Positions 8,500-18,682 of a stretch of 64,000 nucleotides of DNA are shown here, one piece after another. Made by a program: the position numbers and the translations under genes. The notes beneath the pieces were generated by a model. It worked only from the letters and a program-made list of their open reading frames with translations. It searched no databases and was not told where the DNA came from. How positions within the stretch are numbered: the first letter of the stretch is position 1; the number at the start of each line of letters is the position of its first letter. The stretch is from DASVTR01 sp036387475 (lineage in GTDB: Bacteria > Acidobacteriota > Blastocatellia > Pyrinomonadales > Pyrinomonadaceae): assembly GCA_036387475.1 (NCBI GenBank), contig DASVTR010000023.1, positions 62,001 through 126,000 of the forward strand. Direction: 5' to 3'.

Positions 8500-11118
8500 C
8501 TAATTACCGCCAGCAGAGCGTTGCTTTGAAGCGTCCAATTTGGATTTACCCTGAGGCAAATCCGCTTCTCTAAATCTTAAAAAAATATCTGTCCCATAGT
8601 CTTCAATCTTGTTTTCATCATTCTCCTTCTGAAATTTGAATCCGACTCGAATTGCATTTCCATCGTTCAAAATCTCACGCGAGACAGCAAAGAGGACGGA
8701 TGTGTGCGGTAACAAAATAGAGCTTGAGCCAAAATCAAAACCGTAGGGGAGCGGCTTACTGTCCCTGTCTTCCAGTCGAAACCAAATGCTAATCTCTCTA
8801 TCGTTGCATAAGCCCGGAACTTTCTTGCCGGTCTGTAACCTGTAAAAACATTTCGGATTTGGCAGATACATACTCCGGGTGGGAATCTCTATGGGGAGCG
8901 GCGAATCGTTGTGCAAGCGTAGCCAGATGGCGTTTGCATCTCTCGCGGATTTCTTCACCTTGCTTTTGTTCGGCTCGCCTGACTCCATCAATCTTTGCTC
9001 GCCGGGGTCTGTCATATCGCCGTAGTGCTCGAAAGTGATGTAAACCTGCTTTTTGTAAATCGCCGTGTCAATTGCCGCTTGCTTGTCGCGACGAGCTTGC
9101 AGTTCATTGAGCTTGGCCTGCCGCCGCTTCTTTTCTTCAGTCAGACGAATTTCCACCTCGCTTGGCTGATAAGATGGAAGGAGCTGCCAGAGTTTATTTC
9201 CAGTCTCAACATCAAATAAAAACAGGTTTTGATTTCTGCCACCGACCGCCAGAGTTTTTCCGTCTGGACTAAAAGCGATTGCGTCGTCGCCCGAATAGCC
9301 GATGTCCAACTCATAAATCGGCCTGGTTTTATTTATACCCCAAAGCAAAACGCGGCCACCAATTTTTGAAGTAGCAAAATTCTTTCCGTTCGGGCTAATG
9401 GAAAGAGCTTCAAGGTAGCTGGTATTTTTGTTGTCAAATTTAGTGATCTCTTTTCCATCTTGAGCGGCGAGCAGTTTGATCTGGAATTCATCGCTTTTAC
9501 CGATTGCTGCGAGGATTCTTTTTTCATCGGGAGTAAGCAGAGCGAATCCTGTGTCCCCGCCAATCTTGAAGCTGCTGATTTGTTTTCCAGAAACAAAGTC
9601 CCATGTCCGCAGTGTTCCATCGACATGAGTGGACAGAAGCTTTTTCCCGTTATTGGTGAACAGAGCGGTTAAGACAGGTACGCTCTCATAGCCTATCGAC
9701 ATGTTGCCGCTTTTGGATTCATAGCCCTCCAAGGTCTTAATTTCTCGTAAGGGTTGCCAACTTTCGGCGTTCCAGATTCGAAGTGCGTTATCATTTACTG
9801 TCAAGAAATACTTTCCGTCTACGGTGAACTCAATTCTTCGAGTTTCCGCGCTGCCCCTGTCGAATTTGATGTCCCGCGAAAACTCTCCTTGCTGCCAATC
9901 CCATACTTTCATCAATCCATCTGTGGACGAAGAAATCAGAGATTTTCCGTCGGGACTGAAGGCTATGAAGCTAATTGGTTTCGTATGTCCGACAAGAGTT
10001 TTCGACGGGGTGTGTCTCGCTGCGTCGAAGATGTATATGTTTTTGTCGCTTCCAGCGATGGCTAAATGATTTCCGTCAGGGCTGTAAGCGATGGTCTTGA
10101 TAATGCTCGGATGGCCGTCCAGAAGATGCGACTTGCCGGTCTTGGTATCTGTGATTCTGATGGCGGCATCGCCCCAGCTTCCGCCTTCGACAAACAAGCT
10201 CCCGTCCTGGCTCAGATCAATCGTCGAACCTGTTCCAGAGAATCCATCAATCTTGCGGGTTTCGCCTGTTGCTAAATCATGGAAAGTAAACTCGCTGTAA
10301 CCGCTAACGACCAACTTCGTTCCGTCGGCGCTAAATCTCGAATAAAGCCTGTAACCTGCGGCTTCAATTTTTTTCCTGACTGTGCCCGTCTCAGTGTCTT
10401 TCAGCGTGAGTTCCTTTTCGCCTGTGCGTATTGCGGAAATGCTCAAATCAGGATTGAAAGAAGTATCCCACTCGTATGTGCGTCGCCTCTCGCAACGCGG
10501 AGCGGCGGCTGGCCCGACCTGTTTTCCGGTATCCAAATTCCATTCGGAAACATTGCCGTCAAGATTTCCCGTTCTCAAGAGTTTTCCATCATCAGCAAAC
10601 TTTATGGCGACGACGGTGCAGGGTTTCCCTTCAAGCTTTTTAATCACCTGCCCGTCTTCGACGCGCAGTAATTTGATTTCGTCCTCGCCGTCTTTAGGTG
10701 AAGCAGCCGAAACAATGGTCTTTCCGTCGGGGCTAAATTCCACCGCCGTTACGCTGTCTTTATGCGCATCGGCCCGCCACAGAAATCTTCCCGTTTTCGC
10801 GTCCCAAAGCTGCACTGTTCCGTTTCCACTACCGGAAGCGACTAAATTTTGATCGGGGCTGAAGGCGAAACTCGTCAGGGTGTAATACTCATCGGCCTTT
10901 TGAATAAAAGTTGTCCGGCGTTGCCAGAGCAAGCGACCTGAGGCGACATCCCAGAAATAGATTCCGTCATCGTGTGAATAAGAAATCAGCTTGCTTTTAT
11001 CCGGGCTAAATTTGACTTCCAGAAGGTCATGCGTATGTCCCGGTTGAAACGGGAAATCCTGTGCGGAAATGATTTGAGTAAATAATAGGAGCAGGCAAGA
11101 CAAAAGAAGTGGTTTCAT
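8500..11118 (-). CDS. Large secreted WD40-repeat protein
   Basis: 872 residues. Signal peptide MKPLLLSCLLLLFTQIISA, then about 12 to 14 WD40 blades (FSPDGKTIVSAASP, FSPDGKSLISSSTDG and similar) to roughly residue 640, enough for two propellers. A short charged helix (EEKKRRQAKLNELQARRDKQ) links to a beta-rich C-terminal domain of about 200 residues with no recognised family. 26 bp downstream of the HEAT-repeat gene and in the same direction, so probably cotranscribed. Function unknown. Confidence 0.85.
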   Translation of the reverse strand: MKPLLLSCLLLLFTQIISAQDFPFQPGHTHDLLEVKFSPDKSKLISYSHDDGIYFWDVASGRLLWQRRTTFIQKADEYYTLTSFAFSPDQNLVASGSGNGTVQLWDAKTGRFLWRADAHKDSVTAVEFSPDGKTIVSAASPKDGEDEIKLLRVEDGQVIKKLEGKPCTVVAIKFADDGKLLRTGNLDGNVSEWNLDTGKQVGPAAAPRCERRRTYEWDTSFNPDLSISAIRTGEKELTLKDTETGTVRKKIEAAGYRLYSRFSADGTKLVVSGYSEFTFHDLATGETRKIDGFSGTGSTIDLSQDGSLFVEGGSWGDAAIRITDTKTGKSHLLDGHPSIIKTIAYSPDGNHLAIAGSDKNIYIFDAARHTPSKTLVGHTKPISFIAFSPDGKSLISSSTDGLMKVWDWQQGEFSRDIKFDRGSAETRRIEFTVDGKYFLTVNDNALRIWNAESWQPLREIKTLEGYESKSGNMSIGYESVPVLTALFTNNGKKLLSTHVDGTLRTWDFVSGKQISSFKIGGDTGFALLTPDEKRILAAIGKSDEFQIKLLAAQDGKEITKFDNKNTSYLEALSISPNGKNFATSKIGGRVLLWGINKTRPIYELDIGYSGDDAIAFSPDGKTLAVGGRNQNLFLFDVETGNKLWQLLPSYQPSEVEIRLTEEKKRRQAKLNELQARRDKQAAIDTAIYKKQVYITFEHYGDMTDPGEQRLMESGEPNKSKVKKSARDANAIWLRLHNDSPLPIEIPTRSMYLPNPKCFYRLQTGKKVPGLCNDREISIWFRLEDRDSKPLPYGFDFGSSSILLPHTSVLFAVSREILNDGNAIRVGFKFQKENDENKIEDYGTDIFLRFREADLPQGKSKLDASKQRSAGGN

Positions 11119-11144
11119 TTTATAGCTCTAAGTCTCATCTATCT

Positions 11145-14100
11145 TCACTCGCTCTGGTCTTTCGGCGAGCCTGGCAAGGGGAGGCGGAGCAGTTGGCCCT
11201 CATAAATGATGTAGAGTTTTGCCCCGGCTTCATCAACCCACATCAGAGTGCTGTCGAATTTTAAGTGGGGGACGACGAGTAGTGTCTGGAAAGAGAAATC
11301 CCTGAGGCTGTATCGCCCGACACGCGTCTGGTTCGTCTGGCTGTCCGGGACGGCGGCCCAGAACTCATCCTGCCTGCTCGTCGGCTGCAAGAAACGGTTG
11401 CCCTCCTGAAGCAACGGCTCGAAGACGCCCCTGACCAACTGCGTTTGGCCTGTGGACGCATCAAGCAGGTAAAATTCCGGCGACGCAGGGCCAGCCGCCT
11501 CCCTATCATCATTCTCATCTCTCGCCCTCCGAAGCAATACTTTGCCTTGAGCGGAGAGGTAAGCTACAGGCTCGAACTGCGTGGCGGGAGGCACGTCCAC
11601 GCGATACTCTCGCCCCGTCTTGAGGTTGAAGCGGATTACGTCGTTCGGCTTCCTCCAGTCCGTGTCCGCCCTGGCCGCGACGGCCCATTTACCATCCGGC
11701 GTCACCAGCGGGTTCGCGTACACTCCCTCGCCGCTGATGCGAACGGCCTTTTGACCCGCCGCCTTCTTCCACAGACCGCCCTTGCCGAGATCAGCAGCCA
11801 GCACAATGTAGTCACCTGCCGTCGCCTGTGCCAGATGTGCGTTGAGATGAGAAGGGAAATCGTTGTCTATATCCAATGCTGCTTTATCTAAGGTCGCGTA
11901 GCCTTCCGGCGGTGAAGTCACCGCACCCAACTTAGCGCCCGTAAAGGCTCGCCACGAAACACGCGCCTTCGCGCGTTCAAGTTCGAGATGGCGTCGTTGT
12001 GCGCGCGCGGCAGCTTCGTCATCTTCTTCCTCAGCGTCCGCGACTGTCTCGCTCTGTCCCTGCTTAATCTCTTCAAGTGTCGCCTCACGTTCAACGAGCA
12101 CGCGCAGGTCGTCACCTCTCTGCCACACATCTTTCACGAACAGGGTTTCGTCAGCCAGCAGGACTTCCAACCCTTTAATTTCATCTTCGAGGCGGTAGTG
12201 TATCTTTACGCCATCGCGCCCAAGCAGGTTGAAGTTGGCTATCAGCGTGATCCACCCACCGAGGCCCTGATGGCTAAACACTCTGCGCCCGCCTTGGCGT
12301 GTGAGCGAGAGAAATTCAGAGACCCAGCAGTCGTGATGGCATGGGCCAAACTGTGGGCCAAGCTCCAGCAGGTTGTTGGTCGTGACGAAGTTTTTGAAAC
12401 TCACGAGTTCTTCGCGGGTGATGACGCGCTCGCGGTAGCGCGAAGCATCCTCGTAGTGTGTGTAGATGGCCCTCTTCGCATAGACACGGAGGATTTGCAG
12501 TGGCTGCTCATCATTACCTAAGAGGGCGAAGGTCTCCAGGGGCGCGTCCTCCGGTCGGAAGAGTTCGGCGCGAAGCTTTTCCTCGCCGCGATCCATCGCC
12601 GAGAAATCGTTTCCGCCGATGAGTTGAATGTTCTCGCGCCAGCCTGTAATAAATGCCTGCTGCGGATGATGCTCCCATAGCAGTTGCCTGGCCTCACGGC
12701 TATCCTCTGCCAGAAGGTAACGCTCGGCGGCCAGCGAGAGTGTGAGGCTCTTACTATTGAGCAGCACGCCGACTTGCGAGACAGGCAGAGGCATTTGGAC
12801 GAGGCGCGCGCAGGCGAGCAGGGCAATTTGCGTTTGCTCGTCACCAGTTCCCAAAATGCTTTGCGCCACGCCATCGTCCGCCAGTAAGACGGCAGCTACG
12901 CCTGGGGCAGTTCCTCTGGCACTGATGAGGGATTGCAACTCAGGGCCGACGCTTTCGCGCAATTTGATGCGCCGCTGTAAAGCACTGGCTATCATTGCAG
13001 CATCGGCAGTGCCCTCACCGATGCGCCGCACCAAATCCAGATCAACCTGCTTTGCCTGCCAACCCTGGGCCAAGCCCAAAAGCGCACGGGCGGCGGCGGG
13101 ATTTTTCCGTTCCAGGTCTTCTGCGCGGGACAGCACCGCCCGAACGAGAGCATCCGTCACCTTTTGCTGCTGAGACAGATATTTTCCGATACTGACAGGC
13201 AGCGGAAGCGTATCGTCGCCGTAAGGGGGATAACGATTGACCGCTTCGCGCCCTTCGGCGGTGGTCAGCTTTGCCAGATAAGCTTCAAGCGCGGCGAGTT
13301 GTTCGACTACTGTAATCCCGTCCGCAGCTAACAGGCTTTGGATGAAATACTGCCTGTGATCTTCGTCCTTCTCCTCGGCCAGAGCTTTTTTCAACGCGGG
13401 AATGGCGCGTGGGTCTTTGTAGTGCGCCAGCGTCCGCGCGGCCCAATGCCTATTCCATTCGTCGTTCTCAACTATCCAGATTAAGCCCGGCACGCTCTCA
13501 GGCATGTCTAACTCGTCCATCTTCTGCATGAACCATGCGCGCTGTGTTCCGTTGATGTCGAGCCAGTCGGGGTCTGACAGCCAGCGCAGGACGGGAAGAA
13601 TGGCGTCCCTCCGTGGATGTTCGGTCGCGTATTGTACAAGGCAACTCGCCGCGTTCTGCCGCAGGGCCGGGTCTTTACTCTCAACCAGCTTCGTCATCAC
13701 CGGAATCCACTTATCAGGGTCACGGTCAAACAATGTCGTGAGCGGGCTGAAGAGGTAATTCCCGTCCGTGGCTTCAAGCAGCGTCTCGTCGGCAAGAAGC
13801 GAGAGATACCAATTATCTCTGCCCGCCCATTCGGAGAGGGACAACTCCCTGATGGCATTGTCACGGGCGCGAGGCGGGGCGCTGCGGTCTGCCGCTATGG
13901 CCTGTAATAGCGCGCGGTATTTTTCTTCCCCGCTTAAGTCTTTCTCTTCGATCGCATGACGATAGAGGAGAGCGAGCGCCACTGCTGCCGTTCGGGGCTG
14001 GCTGCCGCCAGACATTGATTGAAGCAGTGGCGCAGCACTTTCCCAATCCACTTTCGCGAGTGCTTTCAGTGCCTCTTCCTTATCTACATACCCGTTCTTG

Positions 14101-14699
14101 TCTTTGGCCTTCCGAACCATACCAAGCAAGTCGCCAATGAAATACTTGGAGTTAAACTGCAACCACTCCTTCACGATCTTTCGCCATTCTTCATCAAAGC
14201 GCGCGTAACCCTGCGCCGCGTCATACAATTTCTTTACGCGGTCGGCTGCATCCGCAGTTTCCGGCAGTACGGGCAGCAAGATTGGCAGTCTTTCCGGTTC
14301 ATTCTCGCACGCGGCAAGCAGTCGTTCCCTGACTGCATCGGAAGGTTTGCGTTTGTCACGTCCTGAGGCGTTCGCCCATCGCTCCCAGTAATCGAGCAGG
14401 TCTTCCAAGGGCGCGTCGTCGGGCGGCGCCTTATCCTCGGCATAGAAACCAGGTGGGCGCTTGTTTTGAGCCACCTCTTCAGCGCCGGATTCCTGAGTGT
14501 GGGGTGTCGGCGCAGGAAGGTATAACAACTGCCTGAACACTTCCTCGGACGCAGCGTGATTCCAGGCATCGGATGCAGCAGCGGGTGTCGATTTGCTCAC
14601 CACTGCCTGGGCCGCGATTGTGACGGCAAGAGTAATGACGAACAGCAGCGGCAAAAACTGCCACCCTTTGGAGATGTGCCTGGGCTTGTTGTTTTTCAA
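11145..14699 (-). CDS. HEAT-repeat protein with C-terminal propeller-like region
   Basis: 1184 residues. A hydrophobic N-terminal segment near 15-32 (LPLLFVITLAVTIAAQA) is a signal peptide or anchor. Residues about 190-480 carry HEAT-like helical repeats (PRAIPALKKAL, VPGLIWIVENDEWNRHWAARTLAHY). The last 230 residues show beta-blade repeats (LVTPDGKWAVAAR, YLSAQGKVLLRR, then YLLDASTGQTQLV). An acidic linker (ADAEEEDDEAAA) lies around residue 880. No catalytic motif. It precedes the 872-residue WD40 gene in the same direction. Probably an exported scaffold. Confidence 0.8.
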   Translation of the reverse strand: MKNNKPRHISKGWQFLPLLFVITLAVTIAAQAVVSKSTPAAASDAWNHAASEEVFRQLLYLPAPTPHTQESGAEEVAQNKRPPGFYAEDKAPPDDAPLEDLLDYWERWANASGRDKRKPSDAVRERLLAACENEPERLPILLPVLPETADAADRVKKLYDAAQGYARFDEEWRKIVKEWLQFNSKYFIGDLLGMVRKAKDKNGYVDKEEALKALAKVDWESAAPLLQSMSGGSQPRTAAVALALLYRHAIEEKDLSGEEKYRALLQAIAADRSAPPRARDNAIRELSLSEWAGRDNWYLSLLADETLLEATDGNYLFSPLTTLFDRDPDKWIPVMTKLVESKDPALRQNAASCLVQYATEHPRRDAILPVLRWLSDPDWLDINGTQRAWFMQKMDELDMPESVPGLIWIVENDEWNRHWAARTLAHYKDPRAIPALKKALAEEKDEDHRQYFIQSLLAADGITVVEQLAALEAYLAKLTTAEGREAVNRYPPYGDDTLPLPVSIGKYLSQQQKVTDALVRAVLSRAEDLERKNPAAARALLGLAQGWQAKQVDLDLVRRIGEGTADAAMIASALQRRIKLRESVGPELQSLISARGTAPGVAAVLLADDGVAQSILGTGDEQTQIALLACARLVQMPLPVSQVGVLLNSKSLTLSLAAERYLLAEDSREARQLLWEHHPQQAFITGWRENIQLIGGNDFSAMDRGEEKLRAELFRPEDAPLETFALLGNDEQPLQILRVYAKRAIYTHYEDASRYRERVITREELVSFKNFVTTNNLLELGPQFGPCHHDCWVSEFLSLTRQGGRRVFSHQGLGGWITLIANFNLLGRDGVKIHYRLEDEIKGLEVLLADETLFVKDVWQRGDDLRVLVEREATLEEIKQGQSETVADAEEEDDEAAARAQRRHLELERAKARVSWRAFTGAKLGAVTSPPEGYATLDKAALDIDNDFPSHLNAHLAQATAGDYIVLAADLGKGGLWKKAAGQKAVRISGEGVYANPLVTPDGKWAVAARADTDWRKPNDVIRFNLKTGREYRVDVPPATQFEPVAYLSAQGKVLLRRARDENDDREAAGPASPEFYLLDASTGQTQLVRGVFEPLLQEGNRFLQPTSRQDEFWAAVPDSQTNQTRVGRYSLRDFSFQTLLVVPHLKFDSTLMWVDEAGAKLYIIYEGQLLRLPLPGSPKDQSE

Positions 14700-14854
14700 G
14701 AACTAAGAGCCTTATCAGAAGGGAATCTAAATTAGAACTCAACTATTTAGACACCAACAAGCTATCCGCGTTCCCTGCAATTTTCAGCATTTCTAAATTC
14801 GTCCCTGAGCCTTTGATAAGAAAAAGGTTTGACTGTTTCGGGAAACATACAAGC

Positions 14855-16276
14855 TCATTTTTTTTGGTGAGACTTTTGATACTCAGCCCACCATGCCGTC
14901 CACTCTTCATAGGTGACGGCCTTGACCCCGGTAATCTTCGCCAGCGCCGTTGCAGCATGTGCATAGGTGCAGATATAAGTACGACGCCCGTCGGCCAACA
15001 CTATCGGCGGCTTGTCCTTGAGAATACGCAGCAGCGCCGGAACCGAGGTCATATCACCGATGTAGAGCAACTCGCCCGCGCCGTCGTGCTGGTACTGGCC
15101 CTTAAAGATCAGTTTGTAAATCTCTTTGCGGCGGCGCGCGAGTTCTGCTGGCGTCGGCGGGGGCGGCTTGATCTTAGGCTCGCAAATCCTGCCGCCCACT
15201 GTGGAGTCCTGCTTTATGGGCCTACGCTCCCAGATAATCTCACCGCTTTTGTTGATACGAGCGAACCCGTTATTCACTACGGCGACGCCTCCTGAGAAAC
15301 TCCATGAATTACCAAAGCGGAGCGGGATGACTACGCTGCCTGAATGATCGATGTATCCCCACCTTCGGTCGAGGCGCACGGCTGCCAATCCTTCTGAGAA
15401 TTCTTTGGCGTCTTCGTATTTCATCTCGATGCGCACGCGCCCCGTCTTATCTATAAAACCGCAGTGGCCGTCCGCACTAACAACCGCCAGTCCTTCGGAG
15501 AAACTGTCGGCCCAGTCATACTTCGTAGGGATGACAAACTTCCCCGTCTTATCTATGTAGCCCCACTTACCCTCGCGGCGGTTCGGGTCTTTATCGTTCC
15601 AGCCAAACCGGTAGCCGACGTTCACACGGGCCAGCCCTTCGGAGAACTCCGCAGCCAGGTCAAACTGCGGCTTGATAATCACCCTGCCCGTCTTGTCTAT
15701 GAAGCCGTGCTTTTTTTTAATCTCGATCTCGGCAAACCCTTCGGAGAAGTCCTCCGCCCTGTCGAAGCGTGGGCTGACGACCATCCTCCCAGCCCTATCG
15801 ATGAAGCCCCACTTCTTCCCGACTCTCACCGCCGCCAGGCCCTCCGAGAATTTGTAGTCGTGTACGTCGTCGCTATCAAAGCGCGGCTTGATGACAAGCT
15901 CGCCCCTTTTGTCGATAAAGCCCCATTTGCCATTCACCAGGACTGCGCTCAGTCCTTCTGAAAAATCCTTTACGCTATTGAACCGGGGCTGGATTGCGAT
16001 TCTTCCGAGAGCGTCTATGAACCCTTCGCGATAGCCGTAGTCTGTACATATCTCGACACGCGCCAGTCCCTCGGAGAAGTCCCAGGCGAGCGGAAACTGT
16101 GGCTTGATAACAACCTTGCCAGCGGCGTCCTCATAGCCGCGGAGGTCGTTCTCCTCGTAAGTAAAGAGTTGCTCGGCGTCCTGCCGACTTTGCGCCGCCG
16201 TATTACCAGACTGTGCCGACGAGACATTCGACCAAAGGAAAATGGCTAAAACAACGAGTGCGGATTTAACTTTCAT
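14855..16276 (-). CDS. Secreted WG (KWG)-repeat protein
   Basis: 473 residues. Signal peptide MKVKSALVVLAIFLWSNVSS, then about nine WG repeats of some 35 residues each (FSEGLA.V..... WGFIDK.G..VI.P.FD), covering about residues 45-340. The tail (about 345-473) begins with IKQDSTVGGRI, is Pro-rich, and ends in a small helical region with LLRILKDKPP and a Trp-rich EEWTAWWAEYQ. WG repeats occur in bacterial extracellular or periplasmic proteins of unclear role. The near-identical DNA repeats also create long meaningless frames on the opposite strand. Confidence 0.88.
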   Translation of the reverse strand: MKVKSALVVLAIFLWSNVSSAQSGNTAAQSRQDAEQLFTYEENDLRGYEDAAGKVVIKPQFPLAWDFSEGLARVEICTDYGYREGFIDALGRIAIQPRFNSVKDFSEGLSAVLVNGKWGFIDKRGELVIKPRFDSDDVHDYKFSEGLAAVRVGKKWGFIDRAGRMVVSPRFDRAEDFSEGFAEIEIKKKHGFIDKTGRVIIKPQFDLAAEFSEGLARVNVGYRFGWNDKDPNRREGKWGYIDKTGKFVIPTKYDWADSFSEGLAVVSADGHCGFIDKTGRVRIEMKYEDAKEFSEGLAAVRLDRRWGYIDHSGSVVIPLRFGNSWSFSGGVAVVNNGFARINKSGEIIWERRPIKQDSTVGGRICEPKIKPPPPTPAELARRRKEIYKLIFKGQYQHDGAGELLYIGDMTSVPALLRILKDKPPIVLADGRRTYICTYAHAATALAKITGVKAVTYEEWTAWWAEYQKSHQKK

Positions 16277-16768
16277 ACCGAACCTCGCTCACGCGTAGAT
16301 AGTCTGGCCCGATTGCAGGTCGCCCTTCTACACGAAATGATCCGGGCATGGACGCCTTTGATTTCAGCGTTGTAATAGCTGCTGCTGCCCTCGCACACCT
16401 TCTGGAAGCTCGGCTGCGACAGCAAAGGATTCGTCTCAACGGCAACCTGTCTGCCGCTAAGATGCAGAATAAAGGGTAGGCGTGCTGCCCCGTCGCCGGA
16501 AAATTTCAGGCCCGATCCGCCAGCGGTATAATTATATCGCGCTCGGCGGGGCGCATCGTAACACGGACGGACGGTTAAAGAGGCCCGGCGGGACGCGCAG
16601 CACTTAAGGCCACGCGCGGCTACGCGCACGGCATCCCGCAGAGACTCAGGGACGCGGTGAATAGCCTGGTGAAAGGTAAGCTCTTGATTTCAGGTACGCC
16701 ATCTTTACGCCAAGTAGTGAGCTAAGAGTAGGGCAGCGTGGGAAGACCGTCTGAAACTCACGCCGGCG
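16277..16768. other. Gene-poor spacer with possible gene remnants
   Basis: No convincing intact gene. On the minus strand, a frame at about 16330-16520 looks protein-like (FILHLSGRQVAVETNPLL, VCEGSSSYYNAEIKGV). It has no clear start and ends in a TGA overlapping the ATG of the WG gene, so it may be a remnant. On the plus strand 16611-16730 reads as a short C-terminal-like peptide resembling a stretch at 21.58-21.65 kb. It also contains the 22-bp dispersed repeat. Confidence 0.4.
16695..16716 (+). repeat. 22-bp dispersed direct repeat, copy 1
   Basis: Identical over 22 bases to 33284-33305 and in the same orientation, contained in neither a known gene nor a tRNA. The two copies bracket a 16.6-kb segment holding the LytS/LytTR pair, the MBL gene and locus A. 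Confidence 0.75.
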
Positions 16769-17530
16769 TCATCGGGCCAGAAGCGCTATTAATTTTTCGT
16801 GGTAGGTGCGACTTGAGTTTATCTTTTGTCCGTTTTTTAAAACGATAAGGTGATCGCCGTTGAAAAGCGGGTGGAGAGATTTGATGCTATCGAGATTGAC
16901 GATTATCGAGCGGTGAATACGAACGAACTTTTCCGGGTCGAGCTTCGCTTCGAGCCGGGACAACTGCTCGCGGATGAGGTGTTTTTCGCCGCCAGCGTGC
17001 AATTCAAGATAATGCCCGGCAGAATTGATCCAATCTATTTCTTCGGTTAGAACTAAAGTCGTGTAGCGCGCGGTCTTCACAGGAATTCGTTTCAGATATT
17101 TCTGTTCGGGTCTGACTTCTTTTAAGAGTCGCCGTAGTTTTTCCTCCATCTCCCCCGTGGGCGTCCGCCGTCCTATTTTGCTTTTGGCTCGCGCGACTGC
17201 CTTATTTAATCGCGCCTCGTCAAAAGGCTTGAGAAGATAATCGACAGCATTTATCTCGAACGCGCGCAGGGCAAATTCGTCGTAAGCCGTCACGAAAATC
17301 ACCGCCGGCATTTCTTCCACGCCGATGGCTTCGACGACTTAAAAGCCGCCAATCTTCGGCATCTGGATGTCTAGGAAAACCAAATCGGGCTTGAGACTGC
17401 TGATGGCTTTAATGGCTTCACGACCGTTGGCGCACTCGGCGACTATTTCAAACTCCGCGTCGTCGAGCAGCATCTTGATGCGCTCGCGCGCCAAATCCAC
17501 ATCGTCAACAATGAGTGTCCTAATACTCAT
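16769..17530 (-). pseudogene. LytTR-family response regulator interrupted by an in-frame TAA
   Basis: Both parts are in the same frame and together give the usual length of about 253 residues. The receiver domain has acidic residues D9/D10, the phospho-acceptor D54 in LVFLDIQMP, and YLLKPF further on. The LytTR DNA-binding domain occupies the last 100 residues (IDWINSAGHYLELH, FVRIHRSIIVNL). Codon 64 is TAA (17339-17341) between IGGF and VVEAIG, where the family normally has Glu; GAA to TAA is one substitution. It overlaps the sensor kinase gene by one base. Either a nonsense pseudogene or a sequencing error; the rest of the gene shows no decay. Confidence 0.85.
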
Positions 17531-18615
17531 CAGCGCCCTGTGATTTCCTCCTGAAAAGGTATCTCGATGCTGACGACGATTCCCTCACCCGGTAAAGTTT
17601 CAATCTCGAATCGGTGATCCGCGCCGTAAAGGTTTTTCAAACGCGCTTGCGTGTTTGCCAGTCCGACGCCTCCGTTTTTCTGTATCTCCCGCGATGCCAA
17701 ACCGAGTCCGCTGTCCCGCACCTGCAATGCGAGTCGCCCGTTCTGGCGTTGGGCGCGGATTTCGATTCGCCCGCCCTGTTCGAGCGGCGCGAGACCGTGT
17801 TGAATAGAGTTTTCGACGAGCGGCTGCAAAATTAAATTAGGCACTAACGCCGAGAGCGTTCCCGGCTCGATCTTCCAATCGACCTGTAAACGAGTCCCCA
17901 TCAATGTCTGGTGAATCTGCAAAAAGGCTTTCAGGAAATCCAACTCTTCGGCGAGCGAAATCTCCTGCGCTTTATCTTTTCTGAGCGCGAACCTAAACAA
18001 GTCGCCGAGTTGAGTAATCATCCGGTCTGCGTCTTTCGGCGAGCGGTAAATCATAGCCGAGAGGGCGTTCAGGGTGTTGAAGAAAAAATGCGGGTGAAGC
18101 TGCATTTTCAACACCTGCAATTCGGCCTGTTGCAAACGGAAGGCGCGTTCCTGCGATTCTCGAAAATAAAGATATGCCTGCTGGATGGCGATGACAGTCG
18201 CATAGCGAACGATGGCGGCGGAAACGAAGTTGAACATCAAACTTAAATTAACGAGACTCTCTTTAACGGCTTGGGCTGTGAAAAGTCCGAGCATCCCCAA
18301 ACCGGCGTGGTAGCCGTAATGTTGAATGACTCCAAAGATAAAACCGAAAATCAGATGCAGAAACAAGTTGCGCCAGAGGTGGCGGCGGGTGACGGGCAAA
18401 CGCGCTCCGAGCCATAAAATAAGCGGCGTGATAAACGCCCAGAGATAAACGCCCCAGGCGAGCTTGGCTATCGGAATCCACCACTCGACCGGATTCTGAT
18501 TGTTCGCGTTATAAAGATAGACCTGCGGAATTTGTATGACGAATAGAACCGTGTGGGCGGCGAAAATGAGCAGCGCCAATCGCCACGTTTGCCGTTGCGT
18601 CAGGTCTATTTTCAT
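17530..18615 (-). CDS. LytS/YehU-type sensor histidine kinase
   Basis: 361 residues. The N-terminal half has four to five membrane helices (for example LALLIFAAHTVLFVIQIP, LFLHLIFGFIFGVIQH, FVSAAIVRYATVIAI). A short helix leads to the His_kinase domain with the phospho-acceptor His in MQLHPHFFFNTLNALS. The HATPase domain has the N-box VENSIQHGL and G-box GVGLANTQARLKNLYG. It should phosphorylate the adjacent LytTR regulator (one-base overlap, TGATG). The kinase gene is intact, whereas the regulator has an internal stop. Confidence 0.92.
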   Translation of the reverse strand: MKIDLTQRQTWRLALLIFAAHTVLFVIQIPQVYLYNANNQNPVEWWIPIAKLAWGVYLWAFITPLILWLGARLPVTRRHLWRNLFLHLIFGFIFGVIQHYGYHAGLGMLGLFTAQAVKESLVNLSLMFNFVSAAIVRYATVIAIQQAYLYFRESQERAFRLQQAELQVLKMQLHPHFFFNTLNALSAMIYRSPKDADRMITQLGDLFRFALRKDKAQEISLAEELDFLKAFLQIHQTLMGTRLQVDWKIEPGTLSALVPNLILQPLVENSIQHGLAPLEQGGRIEIRAQRQNGRLALQVRDSGLGLASREIQKNGGVGLANTQARLKNLYGADHRFEIETLPGEGIVVSIEIPFQEEITGR

Positions 18616-18682
18616 TCTTGCTTCGTCTAGCCTCAGAACCTCGGTTTCAGATTCGCGTGCTCAGATAACAATACACGCAAAT

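Noticed and set aside
15464..15961. 165-codon plus-strand frame with internal repeats
   Set aside because: Antisense of the WG repeats; its periodicity is inherited from them.
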